NCBI RefSeq assembly: GCF_014648415.1
Contig: NZ_BMRB01000001.1
Location: forward strand, 1,302,001-1,366,000
Length of the DNA stretch: 64,000 nt
Direction of reading: 5' to 3'
Source: Actinokineospora fastidiosa
Lineage (GTDB): Bacteria; Actinomycetota; Actinomycetes; Mycobacteriales; Pseudonocardiaceae
The translations under genes were made by a program, and so were the position numbers. Positions 8,349 to 17,863 of the stretch are shown in pieces; within the stretch, counting starts at the first letter, position 1; every line of letters begins with the position of its first letter. Under the pieces are notes generated by a model, which had not been told where the DNA came from, made no database searches, and saw only the letters and a list, made by a program, of their open reading frames with translations.

Positions 8349-8936
8349 ATGGGCGAATTCGTCGACACGGTGCTGCGCTTCCCCGTGGTCGTGTTGACGT
8401 TCGCGCTCGTCGTGGTGGTCTGCTTCTGGCTGCTCGTCCTGTTCGGAGCGTCCGATGTGGAGGCGCTGGAGCCGGTCGACGCGCTCGGCCTCGGCGGGGT
8501 CCCGGCCACCGTCGCCCTGTCCATCACCATCATCGTCGCCTGGTTCACGAGTCTGGTGGTCACCGTGCTGCTCGATGGGCTCGACCCGACGCTGGTCACC
8601 GTGCTCGGGATCGCCGGTCTCGCCATCGCGGTGGTCGTGGGCCTGCTGGTGACGCGCCTGATCCTCATCCCGCTGCGCAAGGTGCTGCCGGACGCCCCGG
8701 CCGCGTCCCGCCACGACTTCGTCGGCCTGGTCTGCGTGGTGCGCACCGGGCGGGTCGACACGACCTTCGGCCAGGCCGAGGTCACCGCGGCCGACGGATC
8801 GTCGGCCATCGTGCAGGTCCGGATGGCGGGCGAGGACCCGCTGCCCTCGGGCCGCACGGCCGTCATCTACGACTACGACGCCGACGGCGAGTTCTTCTGG
8901 ATCGCCCCGGTCGATCTCGATTCCACAAGGGACTGA
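8349..8936 (+). CDS. NfeD/YqiJ-like membrane protein with C-terminal OB-like domain
   Basis: This 195-residue protein has hydrophobic segments near residues 12-33, 50-75 and 82-105, and a soluble C-terminal part (about 120-190) with the size and character of the NfeD/YqiJ OB-fold. NfeD proteins partner flotillins, and a flotillin gene follows 3 bases after the stop. ATG at 8349 follows a GGAAGGGAAG purine run. I rate the NfeD-like assignment as probable, since it rests on context as much as on sequence. Expected location is the cytoplasmic membrane in flotillin-containing patches. Confidence 0.65.
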   Translation: MGEFVDTVLRFPVVVLTFALVVVVCFWLLVLFGASDVEALEPVDALGLGGVPATVALSITIIVAWFTSLVVTVLLDGLDPTLVTVLGIAGLAIAVVVGLLVTRLILIPLRKVLPDAPAASRHDFVGLVCVVRTGRVDTTFGQAEVTAADGSSAIVQVRMAGEDPLPSGRTAVIYDYDADGEFFWIAPVDLDSTRD

Positions 8937-8939
8937 TTC

Positions 8940-10943
8940 ATGGAACCGATCTCCATCGGCGCGGGCATCGCCATCGCCGCGCTGCTGCTGCTCGCCGTCG
9001 TCGGGCTGTTCGTGGTCAGCAGGCTGTTCCGCAAGGTCGAGCAGGGCAAGGCGCTGATCGTCTCCAAGGTGCGCAAGGTCGACGTGACCTTCACCGGCGC
9101 CGTCGTGCTGCCCGTGCTGCACAAGGCCGAGCTGATGGACATCTCGGTCAAGACGATGGAGATCCACCGCGCCGGACGCGACGGGCTGATCTGCCGGGAC
9201 AACATCCGCGCCGACATCCGCATCACGTTCTTCGTGCGGGTCAACAAGACCGTCGAGGACGTCATCAAGGTCGCCCAGGCGATCGGCACCGCGCGGGCCA
9301 GCGACGAGACCACGCTGCAGGCGCTGTTCAACGCCAAGTTCTCCGAGGCGCTCAAGACCGTCGGCAAGCACCTGGACTTCGTCGACCTCTACACCAAGCG
9401 CGACGAGTTCCGCGACCAGATCATCCGGGTGATCGGCACCGACCTCAACGGCTACAGCCTCGAGGACGCCGCGATCGACTACCTGGAGCAGACCCCGCTG
9501 TCCTCCCTCGACCCGGCCAACATCCTCGACGCGCAGGGCATCCGCAAGATCACCGAGCTGACGGCGATCGAGCACGTGCGGACCAACGAGTACCAGCGCA
9601 ACGAGGAGAAGGAGATCACCAGGCAGAACGTGGACGCCAAGGAGGCGATCCTCGAACTGCAGCGCCGCCAGGCCGACGCCGAGATCAAGCAGAAGCGCGA
9701 GATCGAGACCATGCGCGCCCGCGAGGAGGCCGAGATCGCCAAGGTCCAGGCCGAGGAGCGGCTCAAGGCCAACACCGCGCACCTGCGCACCGACGAGTCG
9801 CTGGGCATCCAGACCGAGAACCAGCAGCGCGAGATCGCCGTGGCGGCCAAGAACCGCGAGCGGGTCATCGCCATCGAGTCCGAGCGCATCGAGAAGGACC
9901 GGCTGCTGGAGGTCATCGCCCGCGAGCGGGAGACCGAGCTGTCGCGGATCGCGGCCAGCAAGGAGGTCGAGGTCGAGAAGCGCTCGGTCGCCGAGGTGGT
10001 CCGCGAGCGCATCGCCGTGGACAAGACCGTCGCCGAGCAGGAGGAGACGATCAAGCGGCTGCGCGCGGTCGAGGAGGCCGAGCGCAAGCGCCAGGCGCTG
10101 GTGATCCAGGCCGAGGCCGAGGCGCAGGAGAACCTGGTCAAGGACATCAAGGCCGCCGAGGCCGCCGAGGTGGCCGCCAAGCACCGGGCCCGCGAGGAGC
10201 TGACCCTCGCCGAGGCCCGCCAGCAGGCCGCCGAGCTCGACGCCCGGGCCAAGATCCGCCTCGCCGAGGGCGAGCAGGCGCAGGCGGCGGCCGAGGGGCT
10301 GGCCGCGGTGCAGGTCCGCGAGCGCGACGCCGCGGCCATCGAGAAGGTCGGCCGGGCCGAGGCCGCCGTCGCCAGGGAGAAGGCGCTGGTCGAGGCCGAG
10401 GCGATCAAGGAGAAGCTCAAGGGCGAGGCCGAGGGCCTCACCGACAAGGCGGGCGCGCTGGCCGCGATGGACCAGGTCACCCGCGAGCACGAGGAGTACC
10501 GGCTGCGGCTGGAGGCGGAGAAGGAGATCCGGCTGCGCGGCATCGACGTGCACAAGGAGGTCGCCGAGGCGCAGGCCATGGTGCTCGCCGCCGGGCTGGA
10601 GAAGGCCGACATCGACATCGTCGGCGGCGACACGATGTTCTTCGACCGGCTCGTCGGCGCGGTCGGCATGGGCAAGGCAGTCGACGGGTTCATGGACCAC
10701 TCCGACACAGCCCGCACGCTGGCAGGCCCGTGGCTCAACGGCCAGGCCAGCTTCACCGACGACCTCAAGGGCATGCTCGGCGCGTTCTCCAGCGAGGACC
10801 TGAAGAACCTGTCGGTGTCGGCGCTGCTGCTCAAGATGATCAACTCCGGCGGTGGGGACGCGGCCAAGCTGCAGGAGCTGCTGGGCCACGCCCAGCGGCT
10901 CGGGGTGGCCGACGCGCCGGTGGCGACGCTGGCCGCGCGGTGA
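8940..10943 (+). CDS. Flotillin (SPFH/Band 7, YqiK-like)
   Basis: The 667-residue protein has an N-terminal membrane anchor (about residues 6-28), a Band 7/SPFH domain from about 30 to 210 (KVEQGKALIVSKVRKVDVTF), and a very long Glu/Ala/Lys-rich coiled coil (about 215-520) typical of flotillins. Flotillins oligomerise under the membrane and organise microdomains. AAGGGA precedes the ATG. Its stop overlaps the GTG start of the AAA+ ATPase (GTGA), so the two are likely translated together. The YqiK type (anchor at the extreme N-terminus, long coiled coil) fits best; stomatin is excluded by length. Confidence 0.88.
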   Translation: MEPISIGAGIAIAALLLLAVVGLFVVSRLFRKVEQGKALIVSKVRKVDVTFTGAVVLPVLHKAELMDISVKTMEIHRAGRDGLICRDNIRADIRITFFVRVNKTVEDVIKVAQAIGTARASDETTLQALFNAKFSEALKTVGKHLDFVDLYTKRDEFRDQIIRVIGTDLNGYSLEDAAIDYLEQTPLSSLDPANILDAQGIRKITELTAIEHVRTNEYQRNEEKEITRQNVDAKEAILELQRRQADAEIKQKREIETMRAREEAEIAKVQAEERLKANTAHLRTDESLGIQTENQQREIAVAAKNRERVIAIESERIEKDRLLEVIARERETELSRIAASKEVEVEKRSVAEVVRERIAVDKTVAEQEETIKRLRAVEEAERKRQALVIQAEAEAQENLVKDIKAAEAAEVAAKHRAREELTLAEARQQAAELDARAKIRLAEGEQAQAAAEGLAAVQVRERDAAAIEKVGRAEAAVAREKALVEAEAIKEKLKGEAEGLTDKAGALAAMDQVTREHEEYRLRLEAEKEIRLRGIDVHKEVAEAQAMVLAAGLEKADIDIVGGDTMFFDRLVGAVGMGKAVDGFMDHSDTARTLAGPWLNGQASFTDDLKGMLGAFSSEDLKNLSVSALLLKMINSGGGDAAKLQELLGHAQRLGVADAPVATLAAR

Positions 10944-13900
10944 GTGCCCCGACCCTGGACGCGGGCACCTACGAGGTCCTGCGGGCCCGGCTCGGCGAGC
11001 AGGCCGCCGAGCTGGCCCGCCGGGCCGACGCGCTGAACACCCGGCGGCTGGCGGTCTTCGGCGGCGCGGAGATGCGGCTGGTCGGCACCGACCGCATCCG
11101 CACCGAGCACAACTGCGTGCCGCGCGACATCGTGCAGGTCGGCGGGCTGATGCTGTTCGGCTACAACGTGTTCATCGGGCTGAAGCCGGAGACCGCGGTG
11201 GCCGACGTGTTCGGCCTGTACCGCTTCGCCCGTGACGGGGACGCGTTCCGGTTCGAGCAGGCAGACCCCGGCGAGCTGCCCGGGCTGCTGGCCGATTCGG
11301 GGTTCGCCCGTGACTTCGGCGAGCTGTACCGGTACTACCGCGAGACGCGGCTGCTGCAGCTGCGCAACCTCGACGGGAAGCTGCTGGCGGTGTTCCAGAC
11401 CGGTCCGCGCACCTCCGACGCGAAGGTGCTGCGCTGGTCGACGAACCCCGTCGCCTACCTGGACAACCGAGGCGAGCGCGACCACGTCTTCCCGCCAGCG
11501 CACGACTTCGAGTGGGTGGAGACGACCCGCGAGGACCACGTGCTCGGCCGGTTCCCGCACATCTCGATCCTGGGGAAGGTGTTCGTCGAGACCGTCGGCG
11601 GGAACCTGACGGTCAAGGTCGAGGACAACACCGAGACCGGCGAGGGCGTCTACACCGAGCCGGTCGTGGAGAAGCTGCAGAGCCTGGCCGACGCCGACGT
11701 GCACTACGCCGAGGTCGGGTCGCTGATCCTGATCCGCGTGCGCCCGTACAACGAGCCGGAGTGGCGCCACCTGGTGTTCAACACCCACACCCGGTCGGTG
11801 GTGCGGCTCGACGGGATCGGGCAGGCCTGCCAGCGGCTGCCCGAGGACCAGGGGATCATCTTCCCCGGCGGGTACTACCTGGCCACGGGCGTGCACCGGA
11901 CGTTCGACACCGACGTGGCCGACCTGGAGTACGAGCGGGTCATCCGCTCCCCCAACGGCGAGGACGTGCTCTACGCCTTCCACGCCCGCGCCGACGGGCG
12001 CACGCTGCTGCTGCCGTACAACGTGATCCGCAAGGAGGTCGCCGCGCCGCTGGTCTGCCACGGGTACTCGCTGTTCGAGGACGGCACCCTGGTGGCGTTC
12101 CGGGCGACGTCGGAGGAGCCGACGCGGGTCCACCCGATGCAGGTCTGGCAGACGCCGTACCAGTCCGACACCTACGCGGCGGGGCAGCCGGTCGGGTCCG
12201 GCCCGCTGGAGCGCGTGGGCAACCCGGACCTGGTGCGCGGCATCTCCGACTGCCTGTCGGTGGCGCGGATGGTCGCGGAGATGGCGCCGTCGGTGCCGGT
12301 GTACGAGGCGCTGATCGCCGCGTGCGCCCGGGTGTTCGACCACTACCACTGGCTCGGCGACACCGAGCTGGGCGACCTGCGCGAGCCGCTGACCGCGATG
12401 CGGGCCACGGCGGAGCAGGTGCTCGACGAGTTCGAGACCGTGCAGGCGCTGACGTCGCAGGCGGCGGCCGCGCTGGCCGAGGTGTCGGAGTCGGTCGCGT
12501 CGCTGGTGCGCACGTCCCGGGGCGAGGCCCCGAAGACCGCCGACGACTGGGTGGCCCAGCTCGCCTCGCTGCGCCGCGCGCAGGGCCGCGTGGTCACCCT
12601 GCGGGACCTGCGCTACGTCGACCTCGCGGCCGTGGACGGCCTGGAGGAGTCGCTGACCGGCGAGCTGGCCTCGGCGGGCAGGCGCGCGGTGGAGTTCCTG
12701 CGCGGGCCCGACGCGTTCGCCGCCTACCACGAGCAGGTCGACGCGCTGACCGCGCAGGCGGCCGGGCTCGCGACGGTCGCCGAGGCCGAGCCGGTCGCCG
12801 AGCGGCTGACCGCGCAGGCCGAGGGGCTGGAGATCGTCACCGAGGTGGTCGGCTCGCTCGACATCGCCGACGCGACCGTGCGCACCGGCATCCTGGAGCG
12901 GGTCGGCGAGGTGCTGGCCGGGGTCAACCGGGCCAGGGCCACGCTGCGCTCCCGGCGCGGCGAGCTGCTGGCGCTGGAGGGCCGCGCCGAGTTCGCCGCC
13001 GAGTTCGCGCTGCTCGGGCAGGCCATCACCGCCGCCATCGCGGCCGCGGACACCCCCGCGCGCTGCGACGAGCAGCTCGGGCGGCTGATGCTGCAGGTGG
13101 AGAACCTGGAGTCGCGCTTCGCCGAGTTCGACGACTTCCTCGCCCAGCTCGTCGACAAGCGCACCGACGTCTACGAGGCGTTCTCCGCGCGCAAACAGGC
13201 CCTCATGGACGAGCGGGCGCGCCGCGCGGACCGCCTGGCGGCCTCCGCCGAGCGGGTGCTGGCCTCGGTCCAGCGGCGGCTGGCGGCGCTGTCCTCAGCA
13301 GACGAGATCAACGCCTACTTCGCGGGCGACCCGATGATCGCCAAGCTGCGGTCGGTCGCCGACGAGCTGCGCGCGCTGGACGACCAGGTCCGCGCCGAGG
13401 AGCTGGAGGGCAGGGTCAAGACGGCCCGCCAGGAGGCCGGGCGGTCGCTGCGGGACCGCCAGGACCTCTACGGCGCCGACGGCGAGACCCTGCGCCTGGG
13501 GCGGCACACGTTCGCGGTGAACACCCAGCCGATCGACCTGACGCTGGTGCCGCACGACGACGGCCTCGCGTTCGCGGTCACCGGCACCGACTACCGCTCC
13601 CCGGTGCGCTCGCCGGAGTTCGCCGCCACCCGCGAGTTCTGGGACCAGCTGCTGGTGTCGGAGTCCGCCGAGGTCTACCGCGCCGAGCACCTGGCGGCGT
13701 CCCTGCTCCACGCCGAGCGCACGGGCCCGCTCGCCGACGTGGTGCGCGCGGCCGCGGAGTCGCGCTACGACGAGGGCTACGAGCGCGGCGTCCACGACCA
13801 CGACGCCGTGCTGATCCTGGAGGCGCTGCTGCGCCTGCACGCGGGCGCCGGGCTGCTGCGGTACCCGCCCGCCGAGCGCGCCGCGGCGCAGCTGTTCTGG

Positions 13901-15769
13901 ACGTTCGGCGCCGACGACGACGCGCGGGCGCGCTGGGCGGTGCGCGCGTCGTCGCTGGCCAGGGCGCGGGCGGCGTTCGGCAGCGCGCCCGCGCTGGCGC
14001 ACCTGGTCGCCGCGCTCGCCGAAGTGATGCGCGGCTTCCTCGACCTGCCCGTGGACTTCGACCTCGCCGCGGAGTACCTGGTGGAGGAGCTGGCCGACGG
14101 GCCGACCGGGTTCGTCACCGGGGCGTCCGCGCGGTCGCTGGTCGAGCGCTTCCACGCGTCGCTGAGCGCGGAGGACGAGCGCCGCTTCGCCGAGGACGTG
14201 CGGGCGCTGACCGACTTCCCGACCCGGCACCAGCTGGTGGCGGCCTGGTACGAGGCGTTCGCCGGGGACGCGCCGGACGTGGCCGAGGCGGTCGCCATCG
14301 AGCTGTGCGGCGACCTCGTCACGCGGCACGACTCGTCGGCGGCGCTGTCGGAGCAGGTGACCGGCCTGCTGGGGACGCACCCGAGGATCGCCGACCGGAC
14401 GCTGACCGTGCGGCTGGACGAGTTCCTGGTGCGGACCTCGCGGTTCCGCGAGAAGCGCATCCCGGCCTACCGGGCGTATCAGAAGACGCGCGCGGCGCTG
14501 GTGGAGGCGGAGAAGCGGCGGCTGCGGCTGCCGGAGTTCCGGCCGAAGGTCATGAGCGCGTTCGTCCGCAACCGCCTGCTCGACGAGGTCTACCTGCCGC
14601 TGATCGGCGACAACCTGGCCAAGCAGCTGGGCGCGGCGGGCGCGGGCAAGCGGACCGACCAGATGGGCCTGCTGCTGCTCATCTCCCCGCCCGGCTACGG
14701 CAAGACGACGCTGATGGAGTACGTCGCCGACCGGCTCGGCCTGGTGTTCGTCAAGGTCAACGGCCCGGCCCTGGGGCACGCGGTCACCTCCATCGACCCG
14801 GCCGAGGCGCCCAACGCGACCGCGCGACAGGAGATCGAGAAGATCAACTTCGCGTTGGAGCTGGGCAGCAACGTCCTGCTGTACCTCGACGACATCCAGC
14901 ACACCAACCCCGAGCTGCTGCAGAAGTTCATCCCGCTGTGCGACGCGCAGCGCCGGATGGAGGGCGTGTGGGACGGCGTCACCCGGACCTACGACCTGCG
15001 CGGCAAGCGCTTCGCGGTGTGCATGGCAGGCAACCCGTACACCGAGGCGGGCCAGCGCTTCCGCGTCCCGGACATGCTGGCCAACCGCGCCGACGTGTGG
15101 AACCTCGGCGACGTGCTGTCCGGGCGCGAGGAGCTGTTCGCGCTGAGCTACATCGAGAACTCGCTGACCTCGAACCCGGTGCTGGCCCCGCTGTCCACCC
15201 GCGACCGCGCCGACATCGGCCTGTTCGTCCGCCTCGCCCGCGGCGACGAGTCCGCCCGCGCCGACCAGCTCGCGCACCCGTACTCCGCGGTCGAGGTCGA
15301 GCAGATCGTGTCCGTGCTGCGGAAGCTGCTGCGCGTGCAGGAGGTCGTGCTGGCGAACAACAAGGCGTACATCGCCTCCGCCGCCCAGTCGGACGCGGCG
15401 CGCACCGAGCCGCCGTTCGGCCTGCAGGGCTCCTACCGCAACATGAACAAGCTCGCCGAGCGGATCGTCCCGGTCATGAACGACGCCGAGCTGGAGGCCG
15501 TCATCGACGACCACTACCTCGGCGAGGCGCAGACGCTGGCCGCGGGCGCGGAGGCCAACCTGCTGAAACTGGCCGAGCTCCGCGGCCGCCTCGACCCGGC
15601 GTCGGCCGCCCGCTGGGCCGACGTCAAGGCCGCCTACCTGCGCACCCAGGCCCTCGGCGGCGCCGACGACGACCCGATGACCCGCGCCGTCGGCGCCATG
15701 GGCCTGCTCGCCGACCGCGTGGGCGCCATCGAGGCCGCCATCACCCGCGCGAGTCGGCGGGAGCCATGA
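10940..15769 (+). CDS. Giant AAA+ ATPase of the 'DNA repair ATPase'/DUF3686 type
   Basis: The 1609-residue protein starts at a GTG overlapping the flotillin stop. The first ~450 residues lack obvious motifs and probably form the DUF3686-like region (recalled from the family description, not searched). A helical Ala/Glu-rich middle (about 450-850) follows. The C-terminal ATPase has Walker A SPPGYGKTTLM near 1247-1257, Walker B NVLLYLDDIQ near 1312-1321 and a sensor-like CMAGNPYT near 1358. The 'DNA repair' label is historical; linkage to flotillin points to membrane quality control or stress instead. It overlaps the convergent VOC gene by 29 bp. Confidence 0.72.
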   Translation: MSAPTLDAGTYEVLRARLGEQAAELARRADALNTRRLAVFGGAEMRLVGTDRIRTEHNCVPRDIVQVGGLMLFGYNVFIGLKPETAVADVFGLYRFARDGDAFRFEQADPGELPGLLADSGFARDFGELYRYYRETRLLQLRNLDGKLLAVFQTGPRTSDAKVLRWSTNPVAYLDNRGERDHVFPPAHDFEWVETTREDHVLGRFPHISILGKVFVETVGGNLTVKVEDNTETGEGVYTEPVVEKLQSLADADVHYAEVGSLILIRVRPYNEPEWRHLVFNTHTRSVVRLDGIGQACQRLPEDQGIIFPGGYYLATGVHRTFDTDVADLEYERVIRSPNGEDVLYAFHARADGRTLLLPYNVIRKEVAAPLVCHGYSLFEDGTLVAFRATSEEPTRVHPMQVWQTPYQSDTYAAGQPVGSGPLERVGNPDLVRGISDCLSVARMVAEMAPSVPVYEALIAACARVFDHYHWLGDTELGDLREPLTAMRATAEQVLDEFETVQALTSQAAAALAEVSESVASLVRTSRGEAPKTADDWVAQLASLRRAQGRVVTLRDLRYVDLAAVDGLEESLTGELASAGRRAVEFLRGPDAFAAYHEQVDALTAQAAGLATVAEAEPVAERLTAQAEGLEIVTEVVGSLDIADATVRTGILERVGEVLAGVNRARATLRSRRGELLALEGRAEFAAEFALLGQAITAAIAAADTPARCDEQLGRLMLQVENLESRFAEFDDFLAQLVDKRTDVYEAFSARKQALMDERARRADRLAASAERVLASVQRRLAALSSADEINAYFAGDPMIAKLRSVADELRALDDQVRAEELEGRVKTARQEAGRSLRDRQDLYGADGETLRLGRHTFAVNTQPIDLTLVPHDDGLAFAVTGTDYRSPVRSPEFAATREFWDQLLVSESAEVYRAEHLAASLLHAERTGPLADVVRAAAESRYDEGYERGVHDHDAVLILEALLRLHAGAGLLRYPPAERAAAQLFWTFGADDDARARWAVRASSLARARAAFGSAPALAHLVAALAEVMRGFLDLPVDFDLAAEYLVEELADGPTGFVTGASARSLVERFHASLSAEDERRFAEDVRALTDFPTRHQLVAAWYEAFAGDAPDVAEAVAIELCGDLVTRHDSSAALSEQVTGLLGTHPRIADRTLTVRLDEFLVRTSRFREKRIPAYRAYQKTRAALVEAEKRRLRLPEFRPKVMSAFVRNRLLDEVYLPLIGDNLAKQLGAAGAGKRTDQMGLLLLISPPGYGKTTLMEYVADRLGLVFVKVNGPALGHAVTSIDPAEAPNATARQEIEKINFALELGSNVLLYLDDIQHTNPELLQKFIPLCDAQRRMEGVWDGVTRTYDLRGKRFAVCMAGNPYTEAGQRFRVPDMLANRADVWNLGDVLSGREELFALSYIENSLTSNPVLAPLSTRDRADIGLFVRLARGDESARADQLAHPYSAVEVEQIVSVLRKLLRVQEVVLANNKAYIASAAQSDAARTEPPFGLQGSYRNMNKLAERIVPVMNDAELEAVIDDHYLGEAQTLAAGAEANLLKLAELRGRLDPASAARWADVKAAYLRTQALGGADDDPMTRAVGAMGLLADRVGAIEAAITRASRREP

Positions 15770-16124
15770 ACTCCAACCGGTTCCCGACGCCGTCGGTGGT
15801 GTAGAAGCGGCGGAACCCGGGGAAGCCGTCGTCCCACTCGACGGCGACCCCGGCCGCCGCCAGCCGCGCCGCCACGGCGTCCACATCGGACACGAGGATG
15901 CCGGGGTGGGCCTTGCGCGCTGGCCGGAAGTCCGCCTCGACGCCGAGGTGGATCTCCAGCCGGTCCAGCCGCACCCACAGCCCGCCCCGCGCCGCCAGCG
16001 CGGGCGGCTTCGCCACCTCGCGCATCCCCAGCACGCCGACGTAGAAGGCGCGGCACTCGTCCTCCGCGCCCGGTGGGATCGCCAACTGCACGTGGTGCAG
16101 TCCGAACTCGACCCGCTCGTCCAC
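15741..16124 (-). CDS. VOC/glyoxalase superfamily protein
   Basis: This 127-residue single-domain protein has paired beta-alpha-beta-beta-beta modules of the vicinal oxygen chelate fold: HHVQLAIPPG near the start and PGILVSDVDAVAARLAAAG in the second half, ending GNRLEFMAP. Substrate is unknown; such proteins include glyoxalase-like enzymes and antibiotic-binding proteins. GTG start at 16124 lies one base after the stop of the upstream membrane gene, so the two form an operon. The 3' end overlaps the convergent ATPase gene. Confidence 0.8.
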   Translation of the reverse strand: MDERVEFGLHHVQLAIPPGAEDECRAFYVGVLGMREVAKPPALAARGGLWVRLDRLEIHLGVEADFRPARKAHPGILVSDVDAVAARLAAAGVAVEWDDGFPGFRRFYTTDGVGNRLEFMAPADSRG

Positions 16125-16125
16125 G

Positions 16126-16626
16126 TCAGTACCTCGGCGGGTAGGGCATGGGGGCCGGGTAGGCGGGGAAGCGGGGCTTCGAGCGGGTCCAGGCGAAGGT
16201 CGGCGGCAGCAGGGACATGACCAGCGTGACCAGCGCGAGGACCAGGCCGACGAGCGTCAGCACGTGCAGGTAGAAGCCCGACAGGATGAGGTACATCAGC
16301 TGCAGGGCCAGCAGCAGGAACGCGCCGATGGCGGTCAGGATGGGCCCGGCGACCGCCCTCGCGAAGATCACGATCGCGCCGATCAGCAGGAGCAGCGCGG
16401 CCAGCGGGAGCACGACGACCGGGATCATGTGGATGCCGACCAGGCAGGCGATGCCGCAGCCCTCCAGCAGCCACCAGACCTGCATGTAGATGTTGTAACC
16501 GCAGTAGACCAGCAACAACAGGGCGAAGACGCCCGCGGTGACGGCCGCGCCGCCGCTGGGCGACCGCGGCGGCATCGGCGGCGGCCACGCGCCGGGGGGC
16601 TGCGGGTAGTAGGTCACGGCGGTCAT
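16126..16626 (-). CDS. Proline-rich N-terminus, four-helix membrane protein of unknown function
   Basis: The 166-residue protein has a Pro-rich cytoplasmic head (residues 8-22) and four hydrophobic segments (about 29-50, 60-83, 85-112 and 115-140), with a short Pro/Tyr tail ending PMPYPPRY. No catalytic motif is visible and I do not recognise the family. It probably shares a transcript with the downstream VOC gene. The start at 16626 (MTAVTYYP) is the first plausible one before the hydrophobic region. Confidence 0.7.
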   Translation of the reverse strand: MTAVTYYPQPPGAWPPPMPPRSPSGGAAVTAGVFALLLLVYCGYNIYMQVWWLLEGCGIACLVGIHMIPVVVLPLAALLLLIGAIVIFARAVAGPILTAIGAFLLLALQLMYLILSGFYLHVLTLVGLVLALVTLVMSLLPPTFAWTRSKPRFPAYPAPMPYPPRY

Positions 16627-16667
16627 TGTGCACGGGAGCGCGCCCGCGCCGGACCCGAACGGGTGGA

Positions 16668-17810
16668 TCAGACGCGGTGGTCCAGCAGCCAGGACATGTC
16701 CCGGGTCGGCAGCATCCGGATGGCCAGCGGCAGCAGCAGGCGGCCGAAGACGCCGGGCGCCTTGGCGTCGCCGTTGCGCTTGCCCATGCGCACGACCTTC
16801 TCCACCCGGGGGCGGCGCAGTCGCTCGTACTCGGCGAACGCGGTGGGCCGGTCCGACCGCAGGCAGCGGGCGAGGGTGACCGCGTCCTCGACGGCCATCG
16901 ACGCGCCCTGGCCCGCCGCGGGCGAGGTCGCGTGCGCGGCGTCGCCCACGATGATCATCCGGTCCCGGTGCCAGGTCGGGACGGTGGGGAAGTCGTAGGT
17001 GGGGTACGGCGCGACGATGTCGGCGGTGGCGTCGATCAGGGCCTGCGCCGGGAGGTCGTCGCCCGCGTAGACCTCGCGCAGCCGCCCGCGCCAGTCGGTG
17101 ATCGCGGCGAGGTCGGCGCGGGTGGGCTCGGTCCTGCTGGGCACGTTGGCGAACCACCAGACCGAGCCGTCGGGGTGCGGGAGGTAGGCGAAGAACGCCC
17201 GCCTGCCGAATCCCATGTAGGCGGTCCCCGGCTCGCCGGGCACGCGCACGCCGCGGGCGTAGCCGCCGGTGTTGAGCAGCGGGACGTAGCGCGGGGCGGG
17301 CGCGGCCGGATCGATGACCGTGCGCACGGTCGAGCGCAGGCCGTCCGCGCCGATGAGGAGGTCTCCGGTGGCCGTCGTGCCGTCGGCGAAGCGGGCCGTG
17401 ACGCCCCTGGCGTCGGATTCGGCGGCGGTCATGCGCTTGCCGTACTCGACCGGGATGCCCTGGCGCCGCACCTCCTCGCGCAGCACCCGGTAAAGCGCGG
17501 CGCGGGTGATGGTGACCGTGCTCGGGACGGCCGGATCGGTGCTGGACATCGGGAACCAGCCCAGCTCGCGCGCGCCGAGGCTCAGCCGCATGCGCGGGGT
17601 GACGAAGCCCGCGGCGGCCACCGGCTCGGCGAGGCCGAGCGTTTCCAGGGCCGACAGGCCGTTGCTCGCCAGGGTGAGGAACGCGCCCACGCCGTCGGCG
17701 GACTCGTCGTACGCCTCGTGGACCACCGGGTCGAAGCCCGCCTGCCGCAGGGCCAGCGCGGTCACCGGTCCGGCGATGCCGCCGCCGATGACGAGGATTC
17801 GCTTAGTCAT
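16668..17810 (-). CDS. FAD-dependent monooxygenase (PHBH/UbiH-like)
   Basis: This 380-residue aromatic hydroxylase-type flavoprotein has the Rossmann GxGxxG as ILVIGGGIAGPVTALAL at residues 5-21, the DG motif LLIGADGLRSTVR near residue 155, and the GD motif IIVGDAAHATSPAAGQGAS near 280-300. It should hydroxylate a small aromatic or polyketide-like substrate using NAD(P)H and oxygen; the real substrate is unknown. The start at 17810 (MTKRIL) places its ATG inside one arm of a candidate operator shared with the divergent PadR gene 53 bp away, so repression by that PadR protein is likely. Confidence 0.88.
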   Translation of the reverse strand: MTKRILVIGGGIAGPVTALALRQAGFDPVVHEAYDESADGVGAFLTLASNGLSALETLGLAEPVAAAGFVTPRMRLSLGARELGWFPMSSTDPAVPSTVTITRAALYRVLREEVRRQGIPVEYGKRMTAAESDARGVTARFADGTTATGDLLIGADGLRSTVRTVIDPAAPAPRYVPLLNTGGYARGVRVPGEPGTAYMGFGRRAFFAYLPHPDGSVWWFANVPSRTEPTRADLAAITDWRGRLREVYAGDDLPAQALIDATADIVAPYPTYDFPTVPTWHRDRMIIVGDAAHATSPAAGQGASMAVEDAVTLARCLRSDRPTAFAEYERLRRPRVEKVVRMGKRNGDAKAPGVFGRLLLPLAIRMLPTRDMSWLLDHRV

Positions 17811-17835
17811 GACATCACTATACATAAAATGACTA
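17804..17835. promoter_or_regulatory. Candidate PadR operator
   Basis: Arms TAGTCAT (17804-17810) and ATGACTA (17829-17835) are perfectly complementary and 18 bases apart, in the only 53 bp between a PadR-family gene and a divergent monooxygenase. The left arm covers the monooxygenase start codon. The A/T-rich spacer stands out in this GC-rich setting and may also hold the -10 elements. Confidence 0.5.
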
Positions 17836-17863
17836 GGCCGTCGAGGCCGTTAAGGTCCTCGGT

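Noticed and set aside
10940-15769. Taking the 'DNA repair ATPase' family name as function
   Set aside because: No repair domain (helicase, nuclease, SMC hinge) is visible and the operon partners are membrane proteins.
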